A stretch of DNA of 64,000 bases from Planctomycetota bacterium (GTDB lineage Bacteria > Planctomycetota > Planctomycetia > Gemmatales > Gemmataceae): the NCBI GenBank assembly GCA_021413735.1, contig JAIOPV010000133.1:1-64000 (forward strand), read 5' to 3'. The position numbers and the translations under genes were made by a program. Positions within the stretch are counted from its first letter, which is position 1. Each line of letters opens with the position of its first letter. This document shows, piece by piece, positions 63,804 through 64,000 of the stretch. The notes under the pieces were generated by a model. It saw nothing but the letters and a program-made list of their open reading frames with translations. It did not search any database and had not been told where the DNA came from.

Positions 63804-64000
63804 CTACTTCGGATAGGCGAGGTGCGTCTTCAGGAACTCGAAGGTTCCCTTCGCGTGAATCTCGTGAACGCCCGCGAAGAACTCGATCGTCGTGCGGTCG
63901 GGAATCTTCAGCCGGTTCTGGTACAGGTAACGAATCTTCGCATACTCGTAGGCCACCATCTCGTCAGTGCCGACGCCATCATCGTGACCGCGTTCCACCA
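63804..64000 (-). CDS. C-terminal end of an alpha/beta hydrolase, cut by window edge
   Basis: About 64 residues are visible, ending at the stop at 63804-63806. The words HDDGVGTDEMVAYEYAKIRYLYQ and EFFAGVHEIHAKGTFEFLKTHL look like the end of a secreted dienelactone-hydrolase or acetylxylan-esterase-like protein, with the catalytic histidine probably in GVHEIH. The start lies beyond the window. It converges on the metallopeptidase gene, 17 bases apart. Confidence 0.65.
   Translation of the reverse strand, partial: VERGHDDGVGTDEMVAYEYAKIRYLYQNRLKIPDRTTIEFFAGVHEIHAKGTFEFLKTHLAYPK

Noticed and set aside
1-64000. tRNA or rRNA genes
   Set aside because: No stretch with a T-loop GGTTCGANTCC, matching acceptor ends, or conserved rRNA words was noticed when reading; a covariance search could still find one.

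Overview
The window looks like chromosome of a planctomycete, most likely a Gemmata-type relative (family Gemmataceae). The inference rests on gene content: several pairs of planctomycete-type secreted cytochromes (DUF1549/DUF1553 or DUF1592/DUF1588) each beside a Tat-exported DUF1501 or DUF1552 partner, a giant beta-propeller/HEAT/cytochrome c protein, a zinc-ribbon Ser/Thr kinase with leucine-rich repeats, sulfatase, PhoD, ThuA and acetylxylan-esterase-like secreted hydrolases. No rRNA, tRNA or CRISPR array was seen.

Layout. 0-2.9 kb is a graveyard of mobile DNA: the tail of a transposase, an IS21-type istA broken by an amber codon and fused in frame to a 5'-truncated istB, a frameshifted GNAT acetyltransferase, and the 3' scrap of an arsenite methyltransferase. 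2.9-8.1 kb is a very GC-rich block with arsD-arsA, a small unknown gene translationally coupled to a quinol nitric oxide reductase, and a small cupin. 8.4-18.3 kb (minus strand) holds secreted degradative proteins: dehydrogenase-like cytochrome, tandem alpha/beta hydrolase, DUF1501 protein and DUF1549/DUF1553 cytochrome. 18.7-25.0 kb holds a CBS protein divergent from an XPB-like helicase, then a DUF790 (Bax1-like) nuclease, an unrecognised 478-residue protein and an ADP-ribosylglycohydrolase, with two large palindromic DNA elements between the genes. 25.1-27.7 kb is an SPFH/GYF protein followed by a multi-zinc-ribbon protein.

27.5-39.2 kb (minus strand) carries pdxH, a ThuA-like gene, a GC-rich sulfatase-PhoD pair that abuts a gene remnant, and a LysR-gltB-gltD unit for glutamate synthesis. 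39.5-48.6 kb mixes small unknown genes, an M20 peptidase, two tandem DUF1801 genes, a second DUF1549/DUF1501 pair, a cupin and the LRR kinase. 48.9-58.4 kb is a row of secreted cytochrome systems (DUF1552 / DUF1592; HMA-like protein; DUF1549-DUF1553 / DUF1501), with a GxxExxY gene lodged in the first pair between related repeats. 58.4-64 kb holds an RluA-type pseudouridine synthase, a lipoprotein, histidine ammonia-lyase, a divergent TIGR01777 epimerase, a metallopeptidase-like protein and the end of an alpha/beta hydrolase.

The most interesting candidate system is the 19.2-25.0 kb helicase/nuclease neighbourhood, followed by the repeat-bracketed GxxExxY insertion and the ars-nor block. All family names were assigned by reading motifs; no database search was possible.
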